The notes beneath the pieces were generated by a model. That model was not told the DNA's origin and did no database searches. It saw only the letters and a list, made by a program, of their open reading frames with translations. From Lachancea mirantina (taxonomy: Eukaryota > Ascomycota > Saccharomycetes > Saccharomycetales > Saccharomycetaceae), in the NCBI GenBank assembly GCA_900074745.1, contig LT598466.1, positions 310,001-374,000 on the forward strand: a DNA stretch of 64,000 nt, written 5' to 3'. Shown piece by piece: positions 19,310-28,305 of this stretch. The position numbers and the translations under genes are program-made. Within the stretch, counting starts at the first letter, position 1; the number at the start of each line of letters is the position of its first letter.

Positions 19310-19600
19310 ATGGCACTAACAGAGACCGAAAGAGAGTCTATTAAGCGCTCTACCATTCAGAAGCTAGAAGAGAAACGTATGTAGGAATGAGAATCCGACG
19401 TGACTTTTCACTGGTGGCTCACTAACAGATACGTTTGTGCAGTCGAGGAAGCGCGCAGGGAATGTGAGGAAGTACATGCGAAAAGCAAACTCGACCTCGA
19501 AGAGATCACCAAAAGGTTGAAGGAGATAGGTCGTCCAAATGCCAATCAAAGTATTCGTGAGGCGCTTTTGCTAGAACGCAATTCGGAGCCCACTTCATAG
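19310..19600 (+). CDS. NBL1: Nbl1, borealin-like chromosomal passenger subunit (two exons)
   Basis: Small 74-aa protein (S. cerevisiae Nbl1 73 aa) encoded by exon 1 at 19310-19376 and exon 2 at 19443-19600. Nbl1 bridges Sli15/INCENP and Bir1/survivin in the chromosomal passenger complex with Ipl1/Aurora B. Splicing joins EKLEEARRECEEVHAK into one continuous heptad-like helix, then ITKRLKEIGRPNANQSIREAL, which fits the short helix of the borealin family. The S. cerevisiae gene (YHR199C-A) also has an intron and the same neighbours. Neither exon alone is long enough to be called easily. Confidence 0.88.
19377..19442 (+). other. NBL1: Spliceosomal intron of NBL1
   Basis: 66-bp intron with donor GTATGT (19377-19382), branch-point CACTAAC (about 19420-19426) and acceptor TTTGTGCAG ending at 19442. 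Without splicing the frame stops two codons after the donor, at the TAG within GTATGTAG. Confidence 0.9.
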
Positions 19601-20097
19601 CCGCCGAGGCTTCAAGGGGAAAATGTGGGACGAAAACAGAAACGCGAATATTCGTATGCAACGATATAAAGCGGTTTTCTCTGTGGATCTTACAGCCTCG
19701 TAGAGTGGTTTCCAAGATCGGATCATGCGTTGTGATGTGAAAACCACGTGAATGTTTTCTTCAATCGTGGTCCTCCTAGTTTGGTTGGAAAATGTTTATG
19801 GTCACGTGATATTATTAGCAACATTTAACGCTACAACCAGGGGTGATTTTCTTTTGTTGCCGAAGCTGATCACCGGATACAACCACAGCTCAGGCTCGTA
19901 ATACGAGTTTCCAAAATATCGTGGAGCCACAACTGAGTCGAGTTGCAGAGGTTAACTTTCAAAAGCTGTGAAAGCGCTTGGTGTATATAACAAAACCATC
20001 TTCGCACAGAAATTCGAACTGTTGGAGTAGCCAAACGAGCTCGGCGTCCTTTTTTGCTTTGCTCTCACTGGCATATACCGGCCCAAATTTGCCATAA
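19601..20097 (+). promoter_or_regulatory. MET5 promoter region with CACGTG and CTGTGG-like sites
   Basis: 497-bp promoter. It has CACGTG at 19745-19750 and a stronger TCACGTGAT at 19802-19810 (Cbf1/Met4-type), CCACAG near 19883 and GCCACA at 19926-19931 (both resemble Met31/32 CTGTGG/TGTGGC cores), and a TGAGTC Gcn4-like half site at about 19934-19939. TATATAA lies at 19984-19990, about 110 bp before the ATG. The combination is what S. cerevisiae sulfate-assimilation genes carry. Binding is inferred. Confidence 0.72.
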
Positions 20098-23000
20098 ATG
20101 TCGGGTCTCAGCTCTCCAGAGTATTTAGTGGAACTCGCTTCGAGACCAATAGAGTCTGTCATTTATTATACTACACCAGCGAAGTCTGTGGCCTCGGCGT
20201 TTTCTCCTGCTTTGTCCAAGACGTCAAATGCTATACAACTCATAGATCAAAATGACCCGTTTGGAACTATAGCGGACACGGTTAAAGAAGACAAACTAGC
20301 CACGATATTCACGAATGAACTTACGTTGATTAATGCTTTGCCACATCTGTATTCTCTCAAAAACAACGCGGCTGTCATTGTAGTGGAGCTGCGTACCAAC
20401 AACTACGGAGTTATAACAGCTTTGAAGGACTTGGGATACTTTACGTTCATTTCAAACAGCCCCAGCGACGTCGCAGACTTTGGAGCTTGCGCTTATAAAG
20501 CTGCGTCCGAATTGCTGCAACCGGTGTTCCATTTCGTCAACCCCACACCAGGGCCAGTTCACGGAAGTATCAACCTTAACGAGATCACCCTGCTTGAAGA
20601 ACCAACGGAAGACAGTACTTCTATCTTAGAGAATGTCAACAAATTGGCGTATTACGGCAATGCAAAGGATCCACAAAATCTTGTTATCAACTTATCTGCT
20701 TTAGCTACGCGGTTTCAAAGGATTCTACCGGGTGACACGGCTTTACTAGAGATAAACGTTTACCGTCCATGGGACATAAAGGAAGTTTTCGAATACGTTC
20801 GGTCATCTGTGAGGAAAATTGTGATTGTGCAGGGAGCTAGTGCTCCACCATACTTCAATCTTTTCGATCCTATTTTGCTAGACTTTTTCGCGGATTTCAA
20901 TCTGCTCATTGAAAGGAACATTGATCAGCTCATCGTGACACATGTGGGGGAAATCGCTGACGAGAAAGATGCCCTTGACAAGATCCTAGACAATCTCCGA
21001 AGCAAAAATCCTGATAAAGCTTTGTTCGTCGGAAAAACGACTCTAGATTCTGCGGTCGATTCTGAAGTCAAAAAATCGATTAAGAAAGCATTCAGCCATG
21101 AGGAAGCGTATCTGAAAGTATTGAAACAAGTCTTTGCGTCCCATGTTCAGATTTTCAATCAATTCAAAGATGAAAAAATCATTACCAGTCGGCCTGAGTA
21201 TGGTTTCGGCAAATTTATCAGACAGCAAGAAAAACGTGACGCTTTACTTGCACTAGCCAAGAAATCTCTAGACCCCGCAGTTTTCAATGCTGTGGAGGCT
21301 GATGATATTGTCGCACACTTGAAGAAATGGATTGATTCGAATGAAAGATCTTTGGATGAGGTCCAATTGGATGAGGCTAATGAAGTTGCAAGCGAACTGT
21401 ATGGTCTTCTTCAAAGAAATCAAGACTCTGAGACTGCTTTGAAGCTTTTGGAATTGGCGCCGTCGTCTGATGCTTTTAAAATTAATTCCAACTGGCTGAT
21501 TGGTTCAGATTCCTGGTCATATGACCTCGGGAATTCAGGTGTTCATCAATTGCTAGCTTCGCGGCGTGATATTAACGTGCTCTTGATCGATTCCCAGCCT
21601 CAAGAAAAAGTGAAGACTTTGGCCGCTTCCTCTATAAGCAAAAAAGATGTTGGATTGTATGCTCTTAATTTCGGAAACGCTTACGTGGCGTCCGTTGCCG
21701 TGTACTCATCTTATACCCAGCTGTTAAGTGCTTTAATCGAAGCTTCTAAATTCAAGGGCCCGTCGCTTGTGGTTGCCTATCTACCCACCAGAAGTGAGAA
21801 TGACTCTATTTTAGACATTTTGAAAGAAACCAAAAGTGCAGTCGAGTCAGGATTCTGGCCACTTTATCGCTTCAATCCTCTGCTTGACGAGAGAGATTCT
21901 TTCAAATTAGATTCGTCAGTAATCAGGAGACAGCTGCAAGAATTCTTAGACAAGGAAAATAGGCTAACCCTTTTGGCAAAAGCGTCTCCTACCCTCGCCC
22001 AGAATTTGGAGTACTCTGCAAGTGGAGTAGTGGAGTTGAAACAACGAAGGAGAGCTAAGGCCGCTTACAATCAACTTTTGGAGGGACTCTCTGGCCCTCC
22101 CATTCACATTTATTTTGCATCCGATGGTGGCACTGCCTCAGGACTTGCTAGGCGATTGGGAAGTAGAGCTCAGGCAAGAGGTTTGAAGGTTACTGTTCTC
22201 TCCATGGATGACATCGAATTGGATGAGCTAGCGGGAGAAGAAAACGTTATTTTTGTCACCTCGACTGCTGGCCAGGGTGAATTCCCGCAAGACGGAAAAG
22301 CTTTTTGGGATGCTCTCAAGGCGTCAAATGATTTAGATCTGGCGTCGCTGAACTTTGGCGTGTTTGGCTTAGGTGATTCTTTGTACTGGCCTCGTAAAGA
22401 GGACAAGCATTATTTTAATAAACCTTCGCAGGATTTATTCAAAAAGCTAGAGCTGCTCTCTGCCAGGGCCATTGTCCCCTTAGGACTCGGTGATGACCAG
22501 GACGCTGATGGTCATCAAACGGCTTATGGGGAGTGGGAGAAACAGCTATGGGAAGCTCTCGGCGTATCAGGGGCAGCTGTTCCAGACGAACCAAAACCCC
22601 TAACCAACGAGGACATGAAGATCGCTTCAAATTTCTTGAGAGGCACAATTGCCGGAGGGTTGAAAGATGACACCACTGGTGCTATATCTGCCGCGGATCA
22701 ACAACTAACCAAATTTCATGGAATTTACATGCAAGACGACCGGGACATCAGAGAAACAAGAAAGGCGCAGGGTCTAGAACCGTATTATATGTTCATGACC
22801 AGAATTAGGCTACCTGGTGGAAAGGCGACCCCTGAGCAGTGGCTAATCTTGGATCACTTGGCTGACAAAACTGGTAACGGAACTATTAAAATTACAACAA
22901 GAGCAACGTTTCAGTTACACGGAATTGTAAAAAGAAATCTTAAACATACAATCAGAGCTATGAATTCCACTCTGATGGATACTCTTGCCGCTTGCGGTGA

Positions 23001-24387
23001 TGTTAACAGAAATGTCATGGTCTCAGCTCTACCTGCAAATGCAAAAGTTCATGACCAAGTCTCTGAGATTGGGGCTAAAATTTCTGAGTACTTGTTGCCT
23101 CGCACAACAGCCTACCATGAAATTTGGTTAGAAGGACCTGATGACCGTGACCAAGACCCCAACTGGCGATCAATTTTCGAGAACAGAGAAGGAGGACCTA
23201 TAAAAAAGAAGACATTGGTCGGAGGGAATGCTTTGGTAGATGTGGAACCGTTATATGGGCCAACTTATTTGCCAAGAAAGTTCAAGATTAACATTACTGT
23301 CCCACCCTACAATGATGTGGATGTTTTTTCCATCGATGTGGGGTTGGTCGCTATCGTCAATGAGAAGTCGCAGATTGTTGAGGGTTTCAACATGTTCGTT
23401 GGTGGCGGTATGGGAGCTACTCACAACAACAAGAAAACTTATCCAAGAACTGGTTCTGGCTTTGGTTTCGTGAAGGCGGACGAAGTACATGTGGCAATCG
23501 AAAATGTCATGCTTGTCCAGAGAGACCACGGTGACCGTCAAAATAGGAAACACGCTCGTCTTAAGTATACCATCGACGACATGGGCGTTGAAGTGTACAA
23601 ACAAAAGGTTGAAGAATTGTGGGGAAAGAAGTTCGAACCGGAGAGACCTTATAAAATAACGTCCAACACCGATTATTTTGGTTGGGTTAAAGACGAAAGA
23701 GGATTCAACCATTTTACCACTTTTATTGAAAACGGGAGAGTTGAAAATACTCCTGATCTTCCTCACAAGACAGGCCTCAAAAAAATTGCTCAGTATATGC
23801 AAAAAACTGGGTCCGGTCATTTCCGACTAACAGGAAATCAGCATGTGTTAATTAGCGGTATCGAGAATCAACATCTGGCCGAAATAAAGGATTTGCTCAA
23901 GACCTATAAGCTGGACAACACCGATTTTAGCGGTTTGCGTTTATCGTCGGCAGCATGTGTTGCTTTACCCACCTGTGGTCTCGCAATGGCCGAGTCCGAA
24001 AGATATTTACCGTTCTTGATCTCTAAACTTGAAGATGCTTTGGAACAGTATGGCTTGCGTCATGACTCAGTTGTCATGAGAATGACTGGGTGTCCTAACG
24101 GGTGCTCTCGTCCCTGGTTGGCTGAAGTTGCATGCGTCGGAAAAGCGCCAGGAACTTACAATTTGATGTTGGGAGGTGGTCATCATGGTCAAAGACTGAA
24201 CAAACTTTACAAGGCTTCTATAAAGGAAGAGGAAATCTTGAGTATTTTGAAACCGCTATTCAAAAAATGGTCGTTGGAACGTGAGGATGGCGAACATTTC
24301 GGAGATTTCCTCATCAGATCAAAGGTTATAAAGCCAACTTTAGAGGGTAAATTTATCCATGACGATGTCGCAGAAGATGCTTTTTGA
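20098..24387 (+). CDS. MET5: Sulfite reductase beta subunit Met5 (Ecm17)
   Basis: 1429 aa (S. cerevisiae 1442). Hemoprotein subunit of NADPH-sulfite reductase, which with Met10 reduces sulfite to sulfide for methionine and cysteine synthesis. The N-terminal 650 residues resemble pyruvate-ferredoxin-oxidoreductase-like domains. A flavodoxin domain starts near 668 (IHIYFASDGGTASGLARRL, STAGQGEFPQDGK). The nitrite/sulfite reductase halves follow, with RATFQLHGI and YLPRKFKI. The siroheme-4Fe4S ligands are intact: Cys1287 and Cys1293 in CVALPTCG, Cys1332 and Cys1336 in TGCPNGCSRP. YJR137C adjoins IML1 in S. cerevisiae. Confidence 0.97.
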   Translation: MSGLSSPEYLVELASRPIESVIYYTTPAKSVASAFSPALSKTSNAIQLIDQNDPFGTIADTVKEDKLATIFTNELTLINALPHLYSLKNNAAVIVVELRTNNYGVITALKDLGYFTFISNSPSDVADFGACAYKAASELLQPVFHFVNPTPGPVHGSINLNEITLLEEPTEDSTSILENVNKLAYYGNAKDPQNLVINLSALATRFQRILPGDTALLEINVYRPWDIKEVFEYVRSSVRKIVIVQGASAPPYFNLFDPILLDFFADFNLLIERNIDQLIVTHVGEIADEKDALDKILDNLRSKNPDKALFVGKTTLDSAVDSEVKKSIKKAFSHEEAYLKVLKQVFASHVQIFNQFKDEKIITSRPEYGFGKFIRQQEKRDALLALAKKSLDPAVFNAVEADDIVAHLKKWIDSNERSLDEVQLDEANEVASELYGLLQRNQDSETALKLLELAPSSDAFKINSNWLIGSDSWSYDLGNSGVHQLLASRRDINVLLIDSQPQEKVKTLAASSISKKDVGLYALNFGNAYVASVAVYSSYTQLLSALIEASKFKGPSLVVAYLPTRSENDSILDILKETKSAVESGFWPLYRFNPLLDERDSFKLDSSVIRRQLQEFLDKENRLTLLAKASPTLAQNLEYSASGVVELKQRRRAKAAYNQLLEGLSGPPIHIYFASDGGTASGLARRLGSRAQARGLKVTVLSMDDIELDELAGEENVIFVTSTAGQGEFPQDGKAFWDALKASNDLDLASLNFGVFGLGDSLYWPRKEDKHYFNKPSQDLFKKLELLSARAIVPLGLGDDQDADGHQTAYGEWEKQLWEALGVSGAAVPDEPKPLTNEDMKIASNFLRGTIAGGLKDDTTGAISAADQQLTKFHGIYMQDDRDIRETRKAQGLEPYYMFMTRIRLPGGKATPEQWLILDHLADKTGNGTIKITTRATFQLHGIVKRNLKHTIRAMNSTLMDTLAACGDVNRNVMVSALPANAKVHDQVSEIGAKISEYLLPRTTAYHEIWLEGPDDRDQDPNWRSIFENREGGPIKKKTLVGGNALVDVEPLYGPTYLPRKFKINITVPPYNDVDVFSIDVGLVAIVNEKSQIVEGFNMFVGGGMGATHNNKKTYPRTGSGFGFVKADEVHVAIENVMLVQRDHGDRQNRKHARLKYTIDDMGVEVYKQKVEELWGKKFEPERPYKITSNTDYFGWVKDERGFNHFTTFIENGRVENTPDLPHKTGLKKIAQYMQKTGSGHFRLTGNQHVLISGIENQHLAEIKDLLKTYKLDNTDFSGLRLSSAACVALPTCGLAMAESERYLPFLISKLEDALEQYGLRHDSVVMRMTGCPNGCSRPWLAEVACVGKAPGTYNLMLGGGHHGQRLNKLYKASIKEEEILSILKPLFKKWSLEREDGEHFGDFLIRSKVIKPTLEGKFIHDDVAEDAF

Positions 24388-24569
24388 AGTTGGCCCACCA
24401 TGGTCTACCAACATGATATCACGCTTTTGATCCTTGACTCTTGGCAGTGGTTTCCTTGTATTTATTTATTTGTAAGAGCACTTAAAACTAAATGAGCTTA
24501 TAAGAATTTCAACGGAGTTTACAAGACGAAGATATCCCGGCTAGTGGATTACATCAAAGAACATTTCAA

Positions 24570-25493
24570 ATGGTGTTGAACAAATCCAGGCTTCTCAGAA
24601 CTTTGCTATTTGCTAGCAGACGAGGACTGGCAGCGAGATCAACAGCATTTTCTTCTCCTAAATCTGCTCGCATAGTGTTCAAAACCCCCTTTTTAAGACC
24701 TTCAATTGCGCTAGGAACATTAACTATTTGCTCCTTATATTTCGCGTCGCAAGGGCTCCTGAGTAACGATGTTAACCAGAAAAATGAGTCTTCCGACTCG
24801 GTAGGTGTCGACAAATCTATTTCGCCCTTTCCCACAGAATTGGTTCCACCTTTTTATCCTTTGACTACAAAGTACGTTTTAATGGGGTTTGGTACAAGAT
24901 CAGTGACATTTCTATCCTTTAAAGTGTACGGTCTTGGACTATACGTTGCAGAGCAAGATTTGAGTCTTCTCAGCAACCTATTGTGCTCGAGCTTTCTTTC
25001 CAAGACTTTCATTGACACTGACTCAACGAAGTCGCATCCTGAGAATGTCAAAGCAACACTGCAAGATCCTGAAAAATCTAGAAAAGTTGTTGACAATTTA
25101 CTCGATGCTGGGGTTCGCATGGCTGCCAAGATAACACCTATCAGAAATACCGATTTTAATCACTTGAGAGACGGATTGATCAAATCGATTTTAAGCCATC
25201 CGAATGCTAAAACCCAGCAGGAGGCTATGAATGCTGGAATTCAAATGCTCAAAGAAGCCTTTTCAAAAAAAGGATCAGTTCCAAAAGATGATGATTTGAT
25301 TCTTGAGCTTCAAGCGAACGGAAGTCTTCAGCTATACTATCTCGGTAAAAAAAAGAACGAAAAAGTGGTTATGGGACGCATTGATGAGCCTCTTATTGGT
25401 AAATGCCTCTTCAGTCAATACTTGAGTGGACCCAAGCCTTTAAGTCAGTCCGCGAAAGACTCATTTGTGGATAAACTTGTGACCTTAGTGTAA
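24570..25493 (+). CDS. AIM18: Mitochondrial chalcone-isomerase-like protein (Aim18/Aim46 type)
   Basis: 307 aa. S. cerevisiae has two adjacent paralogs, Aim18 (YHR198C, 321 aa) and Aim46 (YHR199C, 310 aa); only one copy is seen here. The protein has a chalcone-isomerase fold without known isomerase activity and faces the mitochondrial intermembrane space. An Arg-rich presequence (SRLLRTLLFASRRGLAARS) and a membrane segment (ALGTLTICSLYFASQGLL, about 48-66) precede the domain. Core motifs: KYVLMGFGTRSVTFLSFKVY, GLGLYVAEQDL and a heme/flavonoid-pocket region ending GKCLFSQYLSG. The symbol is for the family; I cannot tell AIM18 from AIM46 without a tree. Confidence 0.85.
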   Translation: MVLNKSRLLRTLLFASRRGLAARSTAFSSPKSARIVFKTPFLRPSIALGTLTICSLYFASQGLLSNDVNQKNESSDSVGVDKSISPFPTELVPPFYPLTTKYVLMGFGTRSVTFLSFKVYGLGLYVAEQDLSLLSNLLCSSFLSKTFIDTDSTKSHPENVKATLQDPEKSRKVVDNLLDAGVRMAAKITPIRNTDFNHLRDGLIKSILSHPNAKTQQEAMNAGIQMLKEAFSKKGSVPKDDDLILELQANGSLQLYYLGKKKNEKVVMGRIDEPLIGKCLFSQYLSGPKPLSQSAKDSFVDKLVTLV

Positions 25494-25943
25494 CGTACAG
25501 CCCCAACCAAGAACTACATATCGTAATAAGACCAATCTGAAATATCACTTAGGCACCTTGTTAAATATTCTTCAACTATGCTGGAAAACGAAAGCTTCTC
25601 TTCCGACAATCCAGCAGCAGGATCACAGAACGCCCAAAAGACGTTAAGCAAATGGAAGGGCAGTGCGACGTTGTCGACCAGACGCCGTGGGTAACTTCCC
25701 GGAATAAATTCGTAATCAATGAAAAGTCAATCTACATTCCCGTAGATTTTGGTACCCCAAGGTCCCGAATCCAATGGCGTAATCGATAGTTTAGTCACCA
25801 AGAATCTCGCCTCTAATCAATCTGGCACCCATGCGTTATAAGCCAGAATCACACCGACAGCTTACGTTATTTTGAGTGCGAGAACATGTCCGTCTGATTT
25901 GCAAGCAAATTTACTTAAGATTGAATCATAAGTTGAGCGCATT
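25494..25943. other. Intergenic region with two overlapping short ORFs
   Basis: 450 bp between the convergent 3' ends of the AIM18-type gene and the pseudouridine-enzyme gene. It holds two short plus-strand ORFs from ATG: 25578-25694 (38 aa, MLENESFSSDNPAAGSQ...) and, in another frame, 25652-25789 (45 aa, ending PVDFGTPRSRIQWRNR). I recognise neither. They may be chance or remnants of a small gene. Confidence 0.3.
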
Positions 25944-28175
25944 TCAAGTTAAATTCTTGAGCTTTGGACTAACACCGCCTTCGAATTCAACTGACATCTG
26001 CGCACCAAGTTGAGATTTTCTTACACTTTTCGATCTTACCGTCGAACCCATGGAGAAAACGTCACCATTTTCGTTTATCTCATTTAAGATCACGCCTGCC
26101 AATGTATCACCAGCAGCAGTAACGTTACGCACCGTGATATTGGCATTCGGTATTGGATAGTGTTCGAACAACAGTCCTAATTTGCCTCCCATGAAATCAC
26201 GGCCAATGGAAGCGAAGGATACGTCTGCTCCTGTACTTTGGTGGGGGGACTTAGTCACATCCTGGGTCAGAGCAAAAACATAGAGACCATTTGCTCCGTC
26301 TTTAACAATAATGCGAGGGAAATAAGGCAATAGATAGCATCCCATTTGGAAAATACCTCTCTTCAGCACATCTTGAACAATGGTGGTATTACTCGTGCGC
26401 TGAAATTCTTTCAGATTGATATCAACCTGCAGGCAATCAAGAACGGGAAACCAATTATCAATATTAAACAGTCCTTGTTTATCAAAAGACTCGAAAATGC
26501 TTTTCAACTCACAAACGGTTGGCGTCGCGAGGTAAAAAGAATTGTTTGGATAAACTTTCAAATTCTTCAATTCGCTGATTTTGGTGGCTTTGACTTGTGA
26601 AGTTGGCTCGAAGATCAAACGAAACTTTTGCCGCTGTTGCAATTCGACTAAAGTTTCCAAAATCTTTACAGACACGTTTGCATCTGTTAGAATAACACCA
26701 GGCTTTAATCTCTGTAACTGGTCCATCAAATGCTTTTCAGGTAATTCGGCTGCGATCTTCATATCAGCACATGCAATAATTAGCTCACCATTTTTCCGAT
26801 GTAGCGAAATGTACTGAGCTGTGGGTAATGTCTTGTCTATATGAATTGCATCAACAGGTATCTTTGCCTTGTCCAAAATCGCCGAGCCTGATAAATCGCT
26901 GCCAACAGCACTTATCAAGGTCGTATGATTTGCACTCTCGGAGTTTGAAAGAAATGATGCAAGTGCGACATTGTAGCCAACACCTCCTATCGCTGAGCGG
27001 GTACTGCCAGGGTTTGAGTCGGCCATTTTTACCGGCTCCCGCAGAGAACAATGTGTATCCATTGCGACCGAACCTACCACGACAGGGCCTCTTAAAATTC
27101 TTGCCGTTGTATGCAAAGCAGCATCGATTGATCCAGCCTGCGCTTGCGCTTCAACCTTGCTCAGTGAAACATCAGAAGACGACGCCAATTCGACAGCTAT
27201 TTGAGCTGCAATTTTGGCATTATTCATAACAAACTGAACATTGCTTTCGACAGATTTGCCAGCTGTCCTACGTGCTATTTCACCAAGTAAGAACGGCGTC
27301 AGTTTCTTACCATTTACGCCCAATCTTTGAGCCTCTTCGGTCGCCCTATCAATAGTTTCTGCGACTAATGTACTATCAAGTGCAGCATCCGCAGGAGGTG
27401 GAACGCAGAAAAGATATCCCGATTGTAAGTCCATAAAATCACCAGCCTTTATAATCTCTGCCGCTTCTTTACATGTCTGAAAAATCACAGGAGATTTTAC
27501 ACCAGAGTCTCTTGTAAAAAACCCCGGTATATTGGTGCCATCCGGCCCCATCGTGGCTACAGTACAGCCTTTTGTCTCCAAGTATTCCATCGTTTTTTCG
27601 ATATCCAAGATGGCCTTAGGACCAGCACATACAACTGCCACGGGAGTTCTACCCAATTCTTCGAGATCAGCACTGATATCCATAGTAATCTCAGCACCTT
27701 TATGGACGCCGCCCAGTCCACCAGTAGCAAACACTTTTATTCCAGCCATATGCGATAGAATCATCGTACCTGATATCGTCGTTCCACCGTGCATTCGTTT
27801 TGCCATTGTATAAGATATATCCCTTCGAGAAACCTTATTTACGGCTCCCTGCAATGCAAACCCAGCCAATTGACGAACTTCATCAACTGAAAGCCCAATT
27901 CGTGGTTCACCATCCAAAAATGCAATTGTGGCTGGTATCGCTCCATTTTCTCTAATAACAGACTCCACTTGAATAGCCATTTCAATATTCTGCGGATAAG
28001 GTAGCCCATGTGTAATAATTGTAGATTCAAGTGCCACGATGGGTTTCCTGGCATTCAATGCTTGTTGAATTTCGTTTGATATCTTGATATGATATAACCT
28101 TCCAAAACAGAGCCTTGGACGGCGTCTCGGAACTGAGATCAATTGACTCCTCAAGAACCGATTCATTGCCAGCAT
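25944..28175 (-). CDS. Bifunctional pseudouridine-5'-phosphate glycosidase / pseudouridine kinase
   Basis: 743 aa with two enzyme domains. Residues about 30-335 are PsuG (pseudouridine-5'-phosphate glycosidase), with HGGTTISGTM, ATGGLGGVHKGAE and CAGPKAILDIEKTMEYLET, which carries the conserved active-site lysine. Residues about 360-725 are a PfkB-family kinase (PsuK-like), with IGGVGYNVALASFLSNSESA near its start and the ATP/anion-hole motif VTAAGDTLAGVILNEI near its end. Together they would phosphorylate pseudouridine and split it to uracil and ribose 5-phosphate. S. pombe has the same fusion (SPBC/SPAC C1861.05); S. cerevisiae has none. The N-terminus (RFLRSQLISVPRRRPRLCF) is Arg-rich without acidic residues and looks like a mitochondrial presequence. 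Confidence 0.92.
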   Translation of the reverse strand: MLAMNRFLRSQLISVPRRRPRLCFGRLYHIKISNEIQQALNARKPIVALESTIITHGLPYPQNIEMAIQVESVIRENGAIPATIAFLDGEPRIGLSVDEVRQLAGFALQGAVNKVSRRDISYTMAKRMHGGTTISGTMILSHMAGIKVFATGGLGGVHKGAEITMDISADLEELGRTPVAVVCAGPKAILDIEKTMEYLETKGCTVATMGPDGTNIPGFFTRDSGVKSPVIFQTCKEAAEIIKAGDFMDLQSGYLFCVPPPADAALDSTLVAETIDRATEEAQRLGVNGKKLTPFLLGEIARRTAGKSVESNVQFVMNNAKIAAQIAVELASSSDVSLSKVEAQAQAGSIDAALHTTARILRGPVVVGSVAMDTHCSLREPVKMADSNPGSTRSAIGGVGYNVALASFLSNSESANHTTLISAVGSDLSGSAILDKAKIPVDAIHIDKTLPTAQYISLHRKNGELIIACADMKIAAELPEKHLMDQLQRLKPGVILTDANVSVKILETLVELQQRQKFRLIFEPTSQVKATKISELKNLKVYPNNSFYLATPTVCELKSIFESFDKQGLFNIDNWFPVLDCLQVDINLKEFQRTSNTTIVQDVLKRGIFQMGCYLLPYFPRIIVKDGANGLYVFALTQDVTKSPHQSTGADVSFASIGRDFMGGKLGLLFEHYPIPNANITVRNVTAAGDTLAGVILNEINENGDVFSMGSTVRSKSVRKSQLGAQMSVEFEGGVSPKLKNLT

Positions 28176-28305
28176 TTCAGTCGGATCTCAACTAAAGACC
28201 GTTGAGAAACAATGAATTTTCTCTTTCGTCTTCTTATCTTGTAAGTCTTTCAAGGTTCAAGCAGATATCTTATCAAACATCTTCAAATTGATAACCGAAG
28301 AGGCG

